A stretch of DNA of 64,000 bases, from positions 1-64,000 of the forward strand of contig CAMXQE010000004.1 in NCBI GenBank assembly GCA_947246015.1, given 5' to 3'. Positions 26,057 to 33,989 of this stretch are shown here, piece by piece. Positions within the stretch are counted from its first letter, which is position 1. Each line of letters opens with the position of its first letter. The notes below the pieces were generated by a model. That model was not told the origin of the DNA. It worked only from the letters and a program-made list of their open reading frames with translations, and searched no databases. Made by a program: the position numbers and the translations under genes. This DNA is from an uncultured Lachnospiraceae bacterium. Lineage in GTDB: Bacteria; Bacillota; Clostridia; Lachnospirales; Lachnospiraceae.

Positions 26057-26941
26057 TTATGCTTTTTTGTAATCCTGTCTTTTTTCTGTCAATATATTGC
26101 TCAATTCGGCAAACTGGGCCAGTGTAAGGGACTCCCCTCTGACCGCAGGCGGCAATCCCATCTGTTCCAGGGCCGCTGCCGTCACTTCTTTAGACAGCTG
26201 TAATTCCGCTGCATTGGCCAATCCATTTACTAAAGTTTTCCGCCTTTGATTAAAAGAAGCGCGTATCAGGGAAAACATATAGCGTTCTTCTTTTACCTCT
26301 ACCGGAGCGGCCGCATGACGGGTAAGCCTGATTACTGCGCTTCCCACATTGGGCTTTGGCATGAAACAGGCAGGAGAAACCTGCATCACGATTTCCGGTT
26401 TTGCATAATACTGCACCGCCAGGGACAACGCACCATAATCCTTCGTGCCCGGCCCTACCTGCATACGTTCCGCTACCTCTTTCTGCACCATGATTGTAAT
26501 GAGGTCCAGCGGAACGCCGCTTTCAAACAGCCCCATAATGATAGGCGTCGTAATATAGTATGGAAGATTCGCCACCACTTTAAGCGGCCTGCCCCCGTTC
26601 TTCTCTGCCGCAAGCCGGCCGATATCTACCTTTAATATATCCTTGTTAATGATTGTCACATTGTCATATTCGGACAATGTATCTTCCAAAATGGGAATCA
26701 GCGCCCTGTCAATTTCCACTGCCACAACCTCACGCGCGCTTTCGGCCAGATACTGCGTCATAGTGCCAATGCCCGGTCCTATTTCCAGCACACAGTCCTG
26801 TTTTGTAATATCCGATGCCTCAATAATCTTTTCCAGGATATGGGTATCCACTAAAAAATTCTGTCCGTACTTTTTCTGAAAAACAAAATTATATTTTTTC
26901 AATACCTGAATCGTATTACCGGGAGTTCCCAAATATGCCAT
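26057..26941 (-). CDS. rsmA: 16S rRNA A1518/A1519 dimethyltransferase (RsmA/KsgA)
   Basis: This 294-residue Rossmann methyltransferase has FGQNFLVDTHIL, the SAM-binding loop VLEIGPGIGTMTQYLAE and the target-adenine motif NLPYYI. RsmA dimethylates two adjacent adenines in helix 45 of 16S rRNA during late assembly of the small subunit. The C-terminal helical domain begins near PNVGSAVIRLTR. Length is standard. The leader before the start carries an array of 11-bp repeats (26958-27027) and a site AGGAAAGGAAGC. The upstream neighbour tatD is the usual partner in Firmicutes. Confidence 0.97.
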   Translation of the reverse strand: MAYLGTPGNTIQVLKKYNFVFQKKYGQNFLVDTHILEKIIEASDITKQDCVLEIGPGIGTMTQYLAESAREVVAVEIDRALIPILEDTLSEYDNVTIINKDILKVDIGRLAAEKNGGRPLKVVANLPYYITTPIIMGLFESGVPLDLITIMVQKEVAERMQVGPGTKDYGALSLAVQYYAKPEIVMQVSPACFMPKPNVGSAVIRLTRHAAAPVEVKEERYMFSLIRASFNQRRKTLVNGLANAAELQLSKEVTAAALEQMGLPPAVRGESLTLAQFAELSNILTEKRQDYKKA

Positions 26942-26957
26942 GCTTCCTTTCCTCTCT

Positions 26958-27027
26958 ATCCTGTTTCTATCCTGTTTTCATCCTGTTTTTATCCTGTTTT
27001 TATCCTGTTTTTATCCTGTCTGTATCC
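26958..27027. repeat. 11-bp tandem repeat array in the rsmA leader
   Basis: The unit ATCCTGTTTTT begins at 26958, 26969, 26980, 26991, 27002 and 27013, with a partial seventh at 27024, so the period is exactly 11 bp. Three units are identical and the others differ by one to three bases. In the rsmA mRNA sense each unit contains CAGGA, a ribosome-site-like word. The array ends 16 bp before the rsmA start codon and begins 28 bp after the tatD stop. Confidence 0.9.
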
Positions 27028-27054
27028 AATCCATCCGTAATATCCAAGCCGCAC

Positions 27055-27822
27055 CTACGCAATTCCAAACAGCCTCTTCGTATTCCGCATCGCGGTTTCC
27101 ACTACTTCATCATAGCCCAATCCTTTGATTTGTGCAATTTCTTTCGCTATAAGCGGGAGATACAGAGAAGAATTGCGTTTTCCCCTGTAAGGGACCGGAG
27201 CCAGATAAGGACTGTCCGTTTCCAGCAATATTTTCTCCATGGGAATATATTCCACTACCTCTTTTAATTTCTTTCCGTTTTGGAAAGTCACCACGCCGCC
27301 GATTCCAAAATAAAAATCCAGCTCCAAATACTCCCTGGCGACCTCCTTCGTATAAGAAAAGCAGTGAACCACGCCGCCTGCTTCACCGACGCCGACCGTC
27401 TTCACCATATCCAGCGTATCCCTCGCCGCATCTCTGGAATGGATGATAACCGGCAGATTCACTTCCCCGGCCAGCTGCAGCTGTCTCTCGAACCATTTCT
27501 TCTGTATCTCTTTATCAGGTTCCTTCCAATAATAATCCAATCCGATTTCCCCCACCGCTACTATTTTCGGATGTGTACAGTATTCTTTCAGCCGCGGAAA
27601 ATTCTCTTCAGTCAGCTCCCCCGTATCCGAGGGATGTACTCCGGCAGCGCCATAAACAAAGGGATATCTTTCAGCCAGTGTTATGGTATGCTCCGTTGTC
27701 TCAAGATTTGCCCCCACATTTATTACCCAGCCGATTCCGTTTTCTTCCAGACTGCTTAACAAGATATCCCTGTCTTCCTCAAATGCCTTATCATCATAGT
27801 GCGCATGGCTTTCAAATATCAT
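27055..27822 (-). CDS. tatD: TatD family metal-dependent DNase
   Basis: This 255-residue TIM-barrel hydrolase has the metal-binding signatures ESHAHYDDKAFEED at the N-terminus, VGEIGLDYYW near residue 90, VIIHSRDA near 125, VHCFSYT near 155 and LLETDSPYLAPVPYRGKRN near 200. TatD proteins are 3'-5' exonucleases and endonucleases acting on DNA, linked to repair and RNA turnover. The usual N-terminus reads DSHAHLD; here Glu replaces the first Asp. Position before rsmA is conserved in Firmicutes. Confidence 0.95.
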   Translation of the reverse strand: MIFESHAHYDDKAFEEDRDILLSSLEENGIGWVINVGANLETTEHTITLAERYPFVYGAAGVHPSDTGELTEENFPRLKEYCTHPKIVAVGEIGLDYYWKEPDKEIQKKWFERQLQLAGEVNLPVIIHSRDAARDTLDMVKTVGVGEAGGVVHCFSYTKEVAREYLELDFYFGIGGVVTFQNGKKLKEVVEYIPMEKILLETDSPYLAPVPYRGKRNSSLYLPLIAKEIAQIKGLGYDEVVETAMRNTKRLFGIA

Positions 27823-27891
27823 GATTCCGCTCCTCTTTTTCTCCCGCTTTTAATTTTATTAATATTTTTTTAATTTTTTTTAAAAAAACTC

Positions 27892-27920
27892 TTGCAAACC
27901 AAAACACATTATACTATAAT
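27892..27920 (+). promoter_or_regulatory. Promoter of tRNA-Lys
   Basis: The plus strand shows TTGCAA (27892-27897), a 17-base spacer and a perfect TATAAT (27915-27920), about 48 bp before the tRNA-Lys 5' end. The flanking AT-rich DNA (27841-27890) separates it from the divergent tatD gene. Because no terminator is visible after the tRNA, the GNAT and rarA genes may also be reached from here. Confidence 0.8.
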
Positions 27921-27968
27921 AACACTTGCGTTGCAAATGAGTTATTGATTTGTTCCGCAATTATAAAT

Positions 27969-28041
27969 GCGCTGCTAGCTCAGTTGGTAGAGCACCTGAC
28001 TCTTAATCAGGGTGTCCAGGGTTCGAGCCCCTGGCGGCGCA
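27969..28041 (+). tRNA. tRNA-Lys (anticodon CTT)
   Basis: A 73-nt tRNA with acceptor GCGCTGC/GCGGCGC, D-arm AGCTCAGTTGGTAGAGC, anticodon loop CTCTTAA (anticodon CTT) and T-arm GGTTCGAGCC. The discriminator base is A and CCA is not encoded. Confidence 0.97.
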
Positions 28042-28115
28042 CGTGAAGTACTGATTTTGTGGCCGAAGCGTCATGGGGTTGGTACTTTTTATTTTACCTG
28101 TTACGGAGGATTCTT

Positions 28116-28718
28116 ATGGAAATATGTCTCGTACCGGCCAATACGAACCAGCAATTAGAACAAATCAAAGACCTTTACATGGAGGCTTTTCCGGAAAATG
28201 AGCGAAAGCCCTTTTCCCTCATTACAGAAAAACGAAAGCAGGGAGCTATGGATATCCTTTCAATAGAATCCTCGGCAAATTCTTCAGAACCTGCTAAAAA
28301 TAACCGGATTTTAGGGGAGGCAATCATCGCAAAAGACGGGGATATTGCTCTTCTGGACTATTTTGCCATTTCCCCTGCATTCCGCGGCAGCGGCACTGGC
28401 TCCCATGCATTAAAACTATTGCAGCAGCACTATGACAGCTATCGGTTTATGCTGGAAATCGAAAGCACCGTCCATCCGGTTCCCGACCTGAAACAAAGGC
28501 TGCACCGTAAAAATTTTTACCGGCGCGGCGGCATGGAATGTATGGACTATCTTGTTTCTCTCTTTGACGTTGAAATGGAAATCATGACTTACAACTGCAC
28601 AGTTGCTTTTGAGGAATACTATGCTCTTTATGAAAATATTTTCGGCAGCTATATGCAGGGACGGGTAATCAAACTAAATTCAGCAGGTGACAATTATGGA
28701 ACAACTTTCTCTTTTTGA
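28116..28718 (+). CDS. GNAT family N-acetyltransferase
   Basis: This 200-residue protein starts at the ATG at 28116, placed by the site ACGGAGGA five bases before it. The longer open frame upstream runs back into tRNA flank sequence. The acetyl-CoA loop is FRGSGTGSHALKLL (R-x-x-G-x-G/A type), preceded by the beta-strand DIALLDYFAISP. The N-terminal part (LYMEAFPENERKPF) resembles uncharacterised GNATs of Clostridia. The substrate is unknown. Its end overlaps the start of rarA by 23 bp, so the two are translationally coupled. Confidence 0.85.
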   Translation: MEICLVPANTNQQLEQIKDLYMEAFPENERKPFSLITEKRKQGAMDILSIESSANSSEPAKNNRILGEAIIAKDGDIALLDYFAISPAFRGSGTGSHALKLLQQHYDSYRFMLEIESTVHPVPDLKQRLHRKNFYRRGGMECMDYLVSLFDVEMEIMTYNCTVAFEEYYALYENIFGSYMQGRVIKLNSAGDNYGTTFSF

Positions 28719-30009
28719 TGACAGAAAAACAATTTCTCCTTTGGCAAGCCGTCTGCGTCCCGATTCCCTGGACGGCTTCATCGGACAGGAACATCTTTTG
28801 GGAAAAGGCAAACTGCTCCGGCGGCTCATCGATGCCGACCAAATTCCTTCCATGATTTTCTGGGGGCCTCCCGGCGTGGGAAAAACTACCCTTGCCAATA
28901 TCATAGCAAATAAAACCCATTCCTCTTTCATTAATTTCAGCGCTGTTACCAGCGGCATAAAAGAAATCAAAGAGGTCATGGCACGCGCGGAAGAAAGCCG
29001 GATGATGGGCATAAAAACCGTGCTTTTCGTAGACGAAATCCATCGCTTCAACAAGGCCCAGCAGGATGCTTTCCTGCCTTTTGTAGAAAAGGGCAGCATT
29101 ATTTTAATCGGCGCTACCACGGAAAACCCATCATTTGAAATCAACGCGGCTCTTCTTTCCCGCTGTAAAGTATTCGTACTGCAGCCTCTGACCACGGAGA
29201 ATATTACGCAGCTGCTGACCCATGCCATCCACAATCCAAAAGGATTCGGACAAACCGTGATTGACCTGCCCGGAGAGCTGTTAGAGGCCATTGCCGTATT
29301 CTCCAACGGTGACGCCAGAACCGCTCTCAACACTTTGGAAATGGCCATCACCAATGGAAACGTAAGCGCAGGAAAAATAACTGTCACAAAAGAAATTCTG
29401 GAGCAGTGCATCAGCAGAAAGTCGCTGTTATATGATAAAAACGGAGAAGAACATTACAACCTGATTTCCGCGCTGCACAAATGTATGCGCAACAGCGACC
29501 CCGATGCCGCTCTCTACTGGCTGTCCAGGATGCTGGAAGCCGGAGAAGACCCGCTCTATATTGCCAGAAGGCTAATCCGCTTCGCCAGTGAAGATGTGGG
29601 CATGGCAGACAGCCAGGCGCTTCCCCTTGCCGTCTCTGTCTATCAGGCATGTCACTTTAACGGTATGCCCGAATGCAATGTAAACCTTGCCCATGCCGTC
29701 ACTTATCTTTCCCTGGCGCCGAAGTCCAATGCCCTTTACATTGCTTATGAGGAATGTAAAAAGGACGCTCTCCGCACCCTCGCTGAGCCGGTTCCGCTGC
29801 AGCTGCGCAACGCGCCGACAAAACTGATGGAAGAACTGCACTACGGGGAAGGATACGAATATGCACATAATACGGAAGAGAAACTGACACGAATGTCATG
29901 CCTTCCGGAAGCACTGCGGGAGCGTACTTACTATCGTCCCACCGGCCAGGGAGCGGAAGCTGCCGCAAAAGAACGTCTGGAATATATAAAAAAATGGAAG
30001 CAGGAATAA
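28696..30009 (+). CDS. rarA: Replication-associated recombination protein A (RarA/MgsA)
   Basis: A 437-residue AAA+ ATPase. It shows Walker A GPPGVGKTTLANII, Walker B VLFVDEIHRFNKAQQDAF, sensor-1 GATTENPSFE and a C-terminal tetramerisation region. RarA acts at stalled or damaged replication forks together with single-strand binding protein. I start it at the ATG at 28696, six bases after AGGTGA; a GTG three codons earlier is also open. The first residues MEQLSLFDD resemble a sliding-clamp-binding peptide (QLSLF), which fits a replisome role. Confidence 0.95.
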   Translation: MEQLSLFDDRKTISPLASRLRPDSLDGFIGQEHLLGKGKLLRRLIDADQIPSMIFWGPPGVGKTTLANIIANKTHSSFINFSAVTSGIKEIKEVMARAEESRMMGIKTVLFVDEIHRFNKAQQDAFLPFVEKGSIILIGATTENPSFEINAALLSRCKVFVLQPLTTENITQLLTHAIHNPKGFGQTVIDLPGELLEAIAVFSNGDARTALNTLEMAITNGNVSAGKITVTKEILEQCISRKSLLYDKNGEEHYNLISALHKCMRNSDPDAALYWLSRMLEAGEDPLYIARRLIRFASEDVGMADSQALPLAVSVYQACHFNGMPECNVNLAHAVTYLSLAPKSNALYIAYEECKKDALRTLAEPVPLQLRNAPTKLMEELHYGEGYEYAHNTEEKLTRMSCLPEALRERTYYRPTGQGAEAAAKERLEYIKKWKQE

Positions 30010-30022
30010 TCCGCCTGCTTCC
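29996..30022 (+). terminator. Stem-loop at the end of rarA
   Basis: GGAAGCAGG (29996-30004) and CCTGCTTCC (30014-30022) form a 9-bp stem whose loop holds the rarA stop codon. The T-run after it is interrupted (GTTCTTTC), so termination may be partial. The converging NYN gene ends 48 bp away. Confidence 0.5.
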
Positions 30023-30069
30023 GTTCTTTCATAATCCTTTTTCAGACTCCATAAGTCACAATTCCCTGT

Positions 30070-30885
30070 CTACTTCTTCCCTTTAATCTTAAATTTCACA
30101 ATATTCTGCTCCTGCTCACAATCCAGTATATTTAAAGAATTAATAAAGGAAGAAAATTTGGAATGTCCGAAGTTACGGACGTCGAAATCCGGAAATCTCT
30201 TTCCCAGCTGGTTGCGCAGCTCTGCCGAAAGAATCCACTCATCATCATCGGAACACTCCTCCACAAGAGAAAGAATCGCCCGTTTAATCATCTTCAAATC
30301 CGTCTGGGGCTTTAACTCCTCTTTTCTCTTTTTAGCCAAAGGTACAGATGCCGCTTTCGCCCCTTTCTTCGTTTTTATGGTCCTCGACGTCGTTTTCGCT
30401 GTTGTCAGTTCCTCTTTTCTGACCATGCTTTCATCTTCCTGCTCCTTCGAGCGGAAAATAATATCCAGATATTTAAACTGATTACACGCGGAAATAAACG
30501 GTTTGGGCGTCTTGCTTTCCCCCATGCCGATGACCTGCATTCCCGCTTCCTTGAGCCTCGCCACCAAACGGGTGAAATCGCTGTCAGAAGAAGCGATACA
30601 GAATCCGTCTACCGTGCCGGAATACAAAATATCCATAGCATCAATAATCATAGCGGAATCCGTAGCGTTCTTTCCTGTCGTATAACTATACTGCTGAATC
30701 GGCGTGATGGAATTGTCCAAAAGCACATTCTTCCACGAGCCGAGGCGGGTATTGGTCCAGTCCCCGTATATCCTCTTATAAGTGGCAATGCCGCTCTTTG
30801 CCGTTTCCTCCATAATAATACCTACGTATTTATCCGAAATATTATCCGCATCAATAAGTACCGCAAACTTTAAATCTTTATTCAT
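30070..30885 (-). CDS. NYN-domain RNase-like protein with C-terminal LOTUS/OST-HTH domain
   Basis: This 271-residue protein has an N-terminal NYN (PIN-like) nuclease fold with acidic residues in FAVLIDADNIS, NATDSAMIIDAMD and CIASSDSDFTRL, which should bind Mg. A basic linker (around 165-195, rich in Lys) leads to a C-terminal winged helix (IKRAILSLVEECSDDDEWIL to the end), typical of LOTUS/OST-HTH domains that bind RNA. The LabA/DUF88 group is the closest known set. Together this suggests an RNA-targeted nuclease in the cytoplasm; the target is unknown. A 180-bp gap upstream contains the imperfect hairpin AACAGTTCAGC/GCTAAACTGTT. Confidence 0.85.
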   Translation of the reverse strand: MNKDLKFAVLIDADNISDKYVGIIMEETAKSGIATYKRIYGDWTNTRLGSWKNVLLDNSITPIQQYSYTTGKNATDSAMIIDAMDILYSGTVDGFCIASSDSDFTRLVARLKEAGMQVIGMGESKTPKPFISACNQFKYLDIIFRSKEQEDESMVRKEELTTAKTTSRTIKTKKGAKAASVPLAKKRKEELKPQTDLKMIKRAILSLVEECSDDDEWILSAELRNQLGKRFPDFDVRNFGHSKFSSFINSLNILDCEQEQNIVKFKIKGKK

Positions 30886-31067
30886 TCAACCATGCCTTTC
30901 CTGTCCGGAGCGCAGCCATCAAACGCTATCAGCATACGCCAACCCCCCATTTTTCTGAATGTAACAGTTCAGCCTTTAGCTAAACTGTTATTCCTGAATT
31001 TACCACTTCCTGTATCTATCATATCGTAAAATTGTCACAATGAAAAGCATGAATTTATTTTAAACAC

Positions 31068-32396
31068 CTAAACTTCCAAATCCGTCTGCGCCGGATTATC
31101 TATCAGTTTCCCGCTGCTGTCAAAACGTGAGCCATGACAGGGGCAGTCCCAGCTTAGTTCATCGGGATTCCATTCCAATGCACATCCCATATGGGGACAG
31201 CGGGGCGTTGCCGTGAACAGTCCTTTCCCCAAACCTTTTGCCGATTCTATTCCTTCCTCCGCCAGCTTCCCTGCAGATGCCTGCAAATTCAGTCTCTGCG
31301 GCGTAAAAACAGCCTCAAAACGGCTCTTTCCATCCGTAATCATCTCACTGAGAATCATCGCCGCTGCCATAGCGCTGCTCATCCCCCATTTCCGGAATCC
31401 GGTGGCAACATACCAATCGGGATATTCCGCGGAATAACGCCCGATATAAGGGATATCATCCACAGGCATACAGTCCTGTGCCGACCAGTGCGTTATTTCC
31501 CGGCACATCGGAAACATGTTCTCCGCCGCCATCCGCAAATCCCTGTACTTCCCGCCCCCTGTATTTTGCCCGGTACGGTGGCTGCCGCCGCCCAACAGTA
31601 GGATATCGCCGTTTTTACGGAATGAAAGACCATCCTCGTCAATTCCATAATACATATGGTCCATCTGTTTGGTATTCTTTAATGCCAGCACATAACTCCT
31701 CTCCTGATGCATCCGTAGAAAATAAAACCCCGGAACATTGATAAACGGATAATGGGTGGCAAATACAATATGCTTCGCTTCTATCTTATATTCCTCTGTG
31801 ATAAGCTCATGGTCCTTCACATCCAGCACCCTTGTATTTTCATACACCGTCAGCCCTTCCGCTATCTTTTTCAGAAAAAGCAGGGGATGGAATACCGCCT
31901 GGTCATAATAACACAATGCCCCTTTTACCGGAAAAGGAAGTTCCGTTTTAGTTGTATATTCGGCGCAGATTCCCAGACTTTTCGCCGCTTCTTCTTCTTT
32001 TTGCAGGACTTCCTCATTCTTCATCGTGTACAAATAAGCATTGCAATTCCGGAATATGCAGTCTATATTTTCTTCCTCCGCCATTTTCCGATACTGCGCA
32101 ATAGCTGCGCGGTTGGCTTCTGCATACAGCCCTGCCTGCTCCTTTCCTGCCTTTTCTATGAGTTTATGATAAATCAGCCCATGCTGCAAAGTAATTTTTG
32201 CCGTGGTATTTTTCGTCTGTCCGCTGAAAAGACGGTCCGCTTCCAACACCACCGTTTCCATCCCCAACCGATTCAGAAAATAAGCAGTCAATACCCCTGT
32301 AATTCCCCCGCCTATTACCGCAGCATCCACCGAAAGGTTTTTCTTTAACGGCTGCCGTTTTTCCATTTCCGCCGTCATCGCCCAAATCGAATCCAT
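31068..32396 (-). CDS. FAD-dependent oxidoreductase with C-terminal Rieske domain
   Basis: The start at 32396 (442 residues) sits eight bases after GAGG. An N-terminal DAO-type FAD-binding domain (AAVIGGGITGVLTAYFL) covers most of the protein. A short Rieske 2Fe-2S domain ends it, with both ligand pairs present: CPH in RCPHMGC and CPCH in CPCHGSRFD. This fusion is common in Firmicutes and probably oxidises a small amine or related substrate, passing electrons to the cluster; the substrate is not known. The gene is downstream of the Fur-family gene on the same strand. Its ribosome site lies in the inverted repeat 32405-32439. Confidence 0.88.
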   Translation of the reverse strand: MDSIWAMTAEMEKRQPLKKNLSVDAAVIGGGITGVLTAYFLNRLGMETVVLEADRLFSGQTKNTTAKITLQHGLIYHKLIEKAGKEQAGLYAEANRAAIAQYRKMAEEENIDCIFRNCNAYLYTMKNEEVLQKEEEAAKSLGICAEYTTKTELPFPVKGALCYYDQAVFHPLLFLKKIAEGLTVYENTRVLDVKDHELITEEYKIEAKHIVFATHYPFINVPGFYFLRMHQERSYVLALKNTKQMDHMYYGIDEDGLSFRKNGDILLLGGGSHRTGQNTGGGKYRDLRMAAENMFPMCREITHWSAQDCMPVDDIPYIGRYSAEYPDWYVATGFRKWGMSSAMAAAMILSEMITDGKSRFEAVFTPQRLNLQASAGKLAEEGIESAKGLGKGLFTATPRCPHMGCALEWNPDELSWDCPCHGSRFDSSGKLIDNPAQTDLEV

Positions 32397-32404
32397 CGTC
32401 ACAC

Positions 32405-32439
32405 CCTCTTTTCTATCAAGAGTATAGACAGAAAAGAGG
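32405..32439 (-). promoter_or_regulatory. Inverted repeat that can hide the ribosome site of the FAD-Rieske gene
   Basis: CCTCTTTTCT (32405-32414) and AGAAAAGAGG (32430-32439) form a 10-bp stem with a 15-base loop. In the minus-strand transcript the 3' arm is AGAAAAGAGG, whose GAGG is the ribosome site for the ATG at 32396. Transcripts from the fur side would carry both arms. A start near the TATACT word in the loop would carry only one. It may also act as a weak terminator for fur. Confidence 0.5.
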
Positions 32440-32543
32440 TATTCTATGCTTTCACATTCTTAGAAGACATCTTCGTATTCATTCCCACCATGGAAATTTT
32501 TACTTCAGCATCAACAGACACAGCATCATTATGAAACTTCCTA

Positions 32544-32969
32544 TTATAAGCGGCAGCCCTTGCAGTAACCGTACAACTCCAGCTTATGACCGGTAATCGT
32601 AAAATCCTCCGCCGCATCCAGTTCCATATGTTCAAAAGGGCAGTCCTTCAACGGTATCAGCTTATGGCACTTCAGACAGACTGCATAGTGCCTGTGCTGA
32701 CCCTGACACCATTCAAAATATGACATATCGCTGCCTGTCAGCGAAGTTTTCGCTACATAACCCTTTTCCTCAAATACCGCCAGGGAACGATACACGGTGG
32801 ATATGGCAAAACCGGCATCCGGCATCGTCTTAAGAAGACAGTTATATATATCCACTGCGCTCATCGGTTCCCGCGCGGAGGTTAAAATCCGGAATATCTC
32901 TTCCCTCTGTTTCGTTTTCTTAATATCGGCCGGAAACCGTCCTTCCTCCCTGTCAATATGATTCCTCAT
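32544..32969 (-). CDS. Fur-family metalloregulator
   Basis: This 141-residue repressor has an N-terminal winged helix (ISTVYRSLAVFEEKGYV) and a C-terminal metal-sensing part with HRHYAVCLKCHK and CKGC, the two CxxC pairs of the structural zinc site. The residues do not distinguish Zur, Fur or PerR subtypes. It lies 64 bp after a probable metal transporter on the same strand, and the transporter's promoter carries a palindromic operator-like site, so autoregulation of this pair is likely. Zinc or manganese sensing is a reasonable guess. Confidence 0.85.
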   Translation of the reverse strand: MRNHIDREEGRFPADIKKTKQREEIFRILTSAREPMSAVDIYNCLLKTMPDAGFAISTVYRSLAVFEEKGYVAKTSLTGSDMSYFEWCQGQHRHYAVCLKCHKLIPLKDCPFEHMELDAAEDFTITGHKLELYGYCKGCRL

Positions 32970-33033
32970 TGCATCCTCATCTTCCTTCCGTAAACCCTGC
33001 CTGCATCAAGTGACTGTCATTCCATATAACCAA

Positions 33034-33915
33034 TCAGATAAATGCTGCAATTCCGCCAAAATCCAGCAGTACGCCGGCTGTTACGCTGATTGCGTACAGC
33101 AGACACATAATTCCTGCATTCTCTTTTATATTTCTGTTTACCCGGAACAATACCAGTAGCCCTACACCACTCCCAACAAGCAGTCCCGCCATCATAACAC
33201 CCAGACTCATGAGCCCTTCCAGATAGAGCTGCGTAATGATGACCGATGCTGCACAGTTGGGAACCAATCCCACCAGCCCGGCTATCAGGTGCCCGATTAC
33301 CGGCTTGCCTAAAATCAGTCCGGCCAGAAAATCCTCCCCTACTATTTCAATCGCCAGACTAAGGACGAATGAAAACAACAGGATAAACAGAAAAACCTGA
33401 ATGGTATGCAGTAAAGCGGGCCTGACCATATCCATTCCCCGGAAATGCTGTCCGCCCATATGCGCATCCCCCGGCTCTGCCTCTTTAACGTCCTGCATAT
33501 GCTCCATCTTCCGCTTCCTGCGGATAAATAAATCCACAAGAAAGCCGGCTGCCATGCCAATCAGCATTTTTATTGCCAGCAATTTTAAAATAACACTGAT
33601 ACCAGCCTGTTCCGATATAAGGATAGGTAGCATTTCATCCGACGTGGAAAGAAAAACCGCCGCCAGGGTTCCGGGCGTTATGATTCCGCCCGCATACAGA
33701 TTCGATGCCGCCGCAGAAAAACCGCACTGCGGAAACACCCCGAAAACCGCTCCGTAAACCGGTCCGAAACGCCCTGACTTTTCTATTGCCGCTTTCGCTT
33801 TTTCTCCCATCTTATGTTCCATATATTCCATAACTGCATAGGTAAGAAACAGAAAGGGCAGCAATCTCACCGCATCCATAAATGAGTCCAAAATAATTCC
33901 TGATATATCCAGCAT
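33034..33915 (-). CDS. Putative heavy-metal/manganese exporter (ArsP_2-like permease)
   Basis: A 293-residue protein with about ten hydrophobic segments in two related halves. Each half has a proline-cysteine motif, VFPQCGFSAAASNLYAGG and VPNCAASVIITQLYLEG, and the first is followed by LSTSDEMLPIL. Between the halves is a cytoplasmic loop with basic and His/Met-rich text (RRKRKMEHMQD, MGGQHFRGMDM). This matches the family annotated as putative manganese transporter or arsenic efflux protein. The neighbouring Fur-family gene supports a metal role. The transported ion and direction are not established. Confidence 0.75.
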   Translation of the reverse strand: MLDISGIILDSFMDAVRLLPFLFLTYAVMEYMEHKMGEKAKAAIEKSGRFGPVYGAVFGVFPQCGFSAAASNLYAGGIITPGTLAAVFLSTSDEMLPILISEQAGISVILKLLAIKMLIGMAAGFLVDLFIRRKRKMEHMQDVKEAEPGDAHMGGQHFRGMDMVRPALLHTIQVFLFILLFSFVLSLAIEIVGEDFLAGLILGKPVIGHLIAGLVGLVPNCAASVIITQLYLEGLMSLGVMMAGLLVGSGVGLLVLFRVNRNIKENAGIMCLLYAISVTAGVLLDFGGIAAFI

Positions 33916-33927
33916 GAAAACCTCCCT

Positions 33928-33985
33928 TGCGATTGCAACTCATTCGCAACAAGATTTATCATACCATATCTGTCCGGTTTGTCAA
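33928..33985 (-). promoter_or_regulatory. Promoter and palindromic operator of the metal transporter gene
   Basis: The minus strand has TTGACA (33980-33985), a 16-base spacer and TATGAT (33958-33963). Just downstream, over the transcription start, lies TTGCGA (33928-33933) with TCGCAA (33944-33949), an exact 6-bp inverted repeat with ten bases between. The overlapping TTGCAACTCATTCGCAA (33933-33949) is also near-palindromic. Position and symmetry fit a Fur-family repressor site, and the regulator is encoded in the same unit. Confidence 0.65.
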
Positions 33986-33989
33986 CTCA

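Noticed and set aside
26958-27027. Tandem array as a CRISPR
   Set aside because: Units are 11 bp and contiguous without spacers, and no cas genes are near.
28680-29411. 243-codon open frame opposite rarA
   Set aside because: Antisense to conserved AAA+ motifs, low-complexity composition, no start signal.
32444-32543. Possible short peptide after the Fur-family gene (ending MNTKMSSKNVKA)
   Set aside because: The open stretch has no start codon with a ribosome site and no similarity I recognise.
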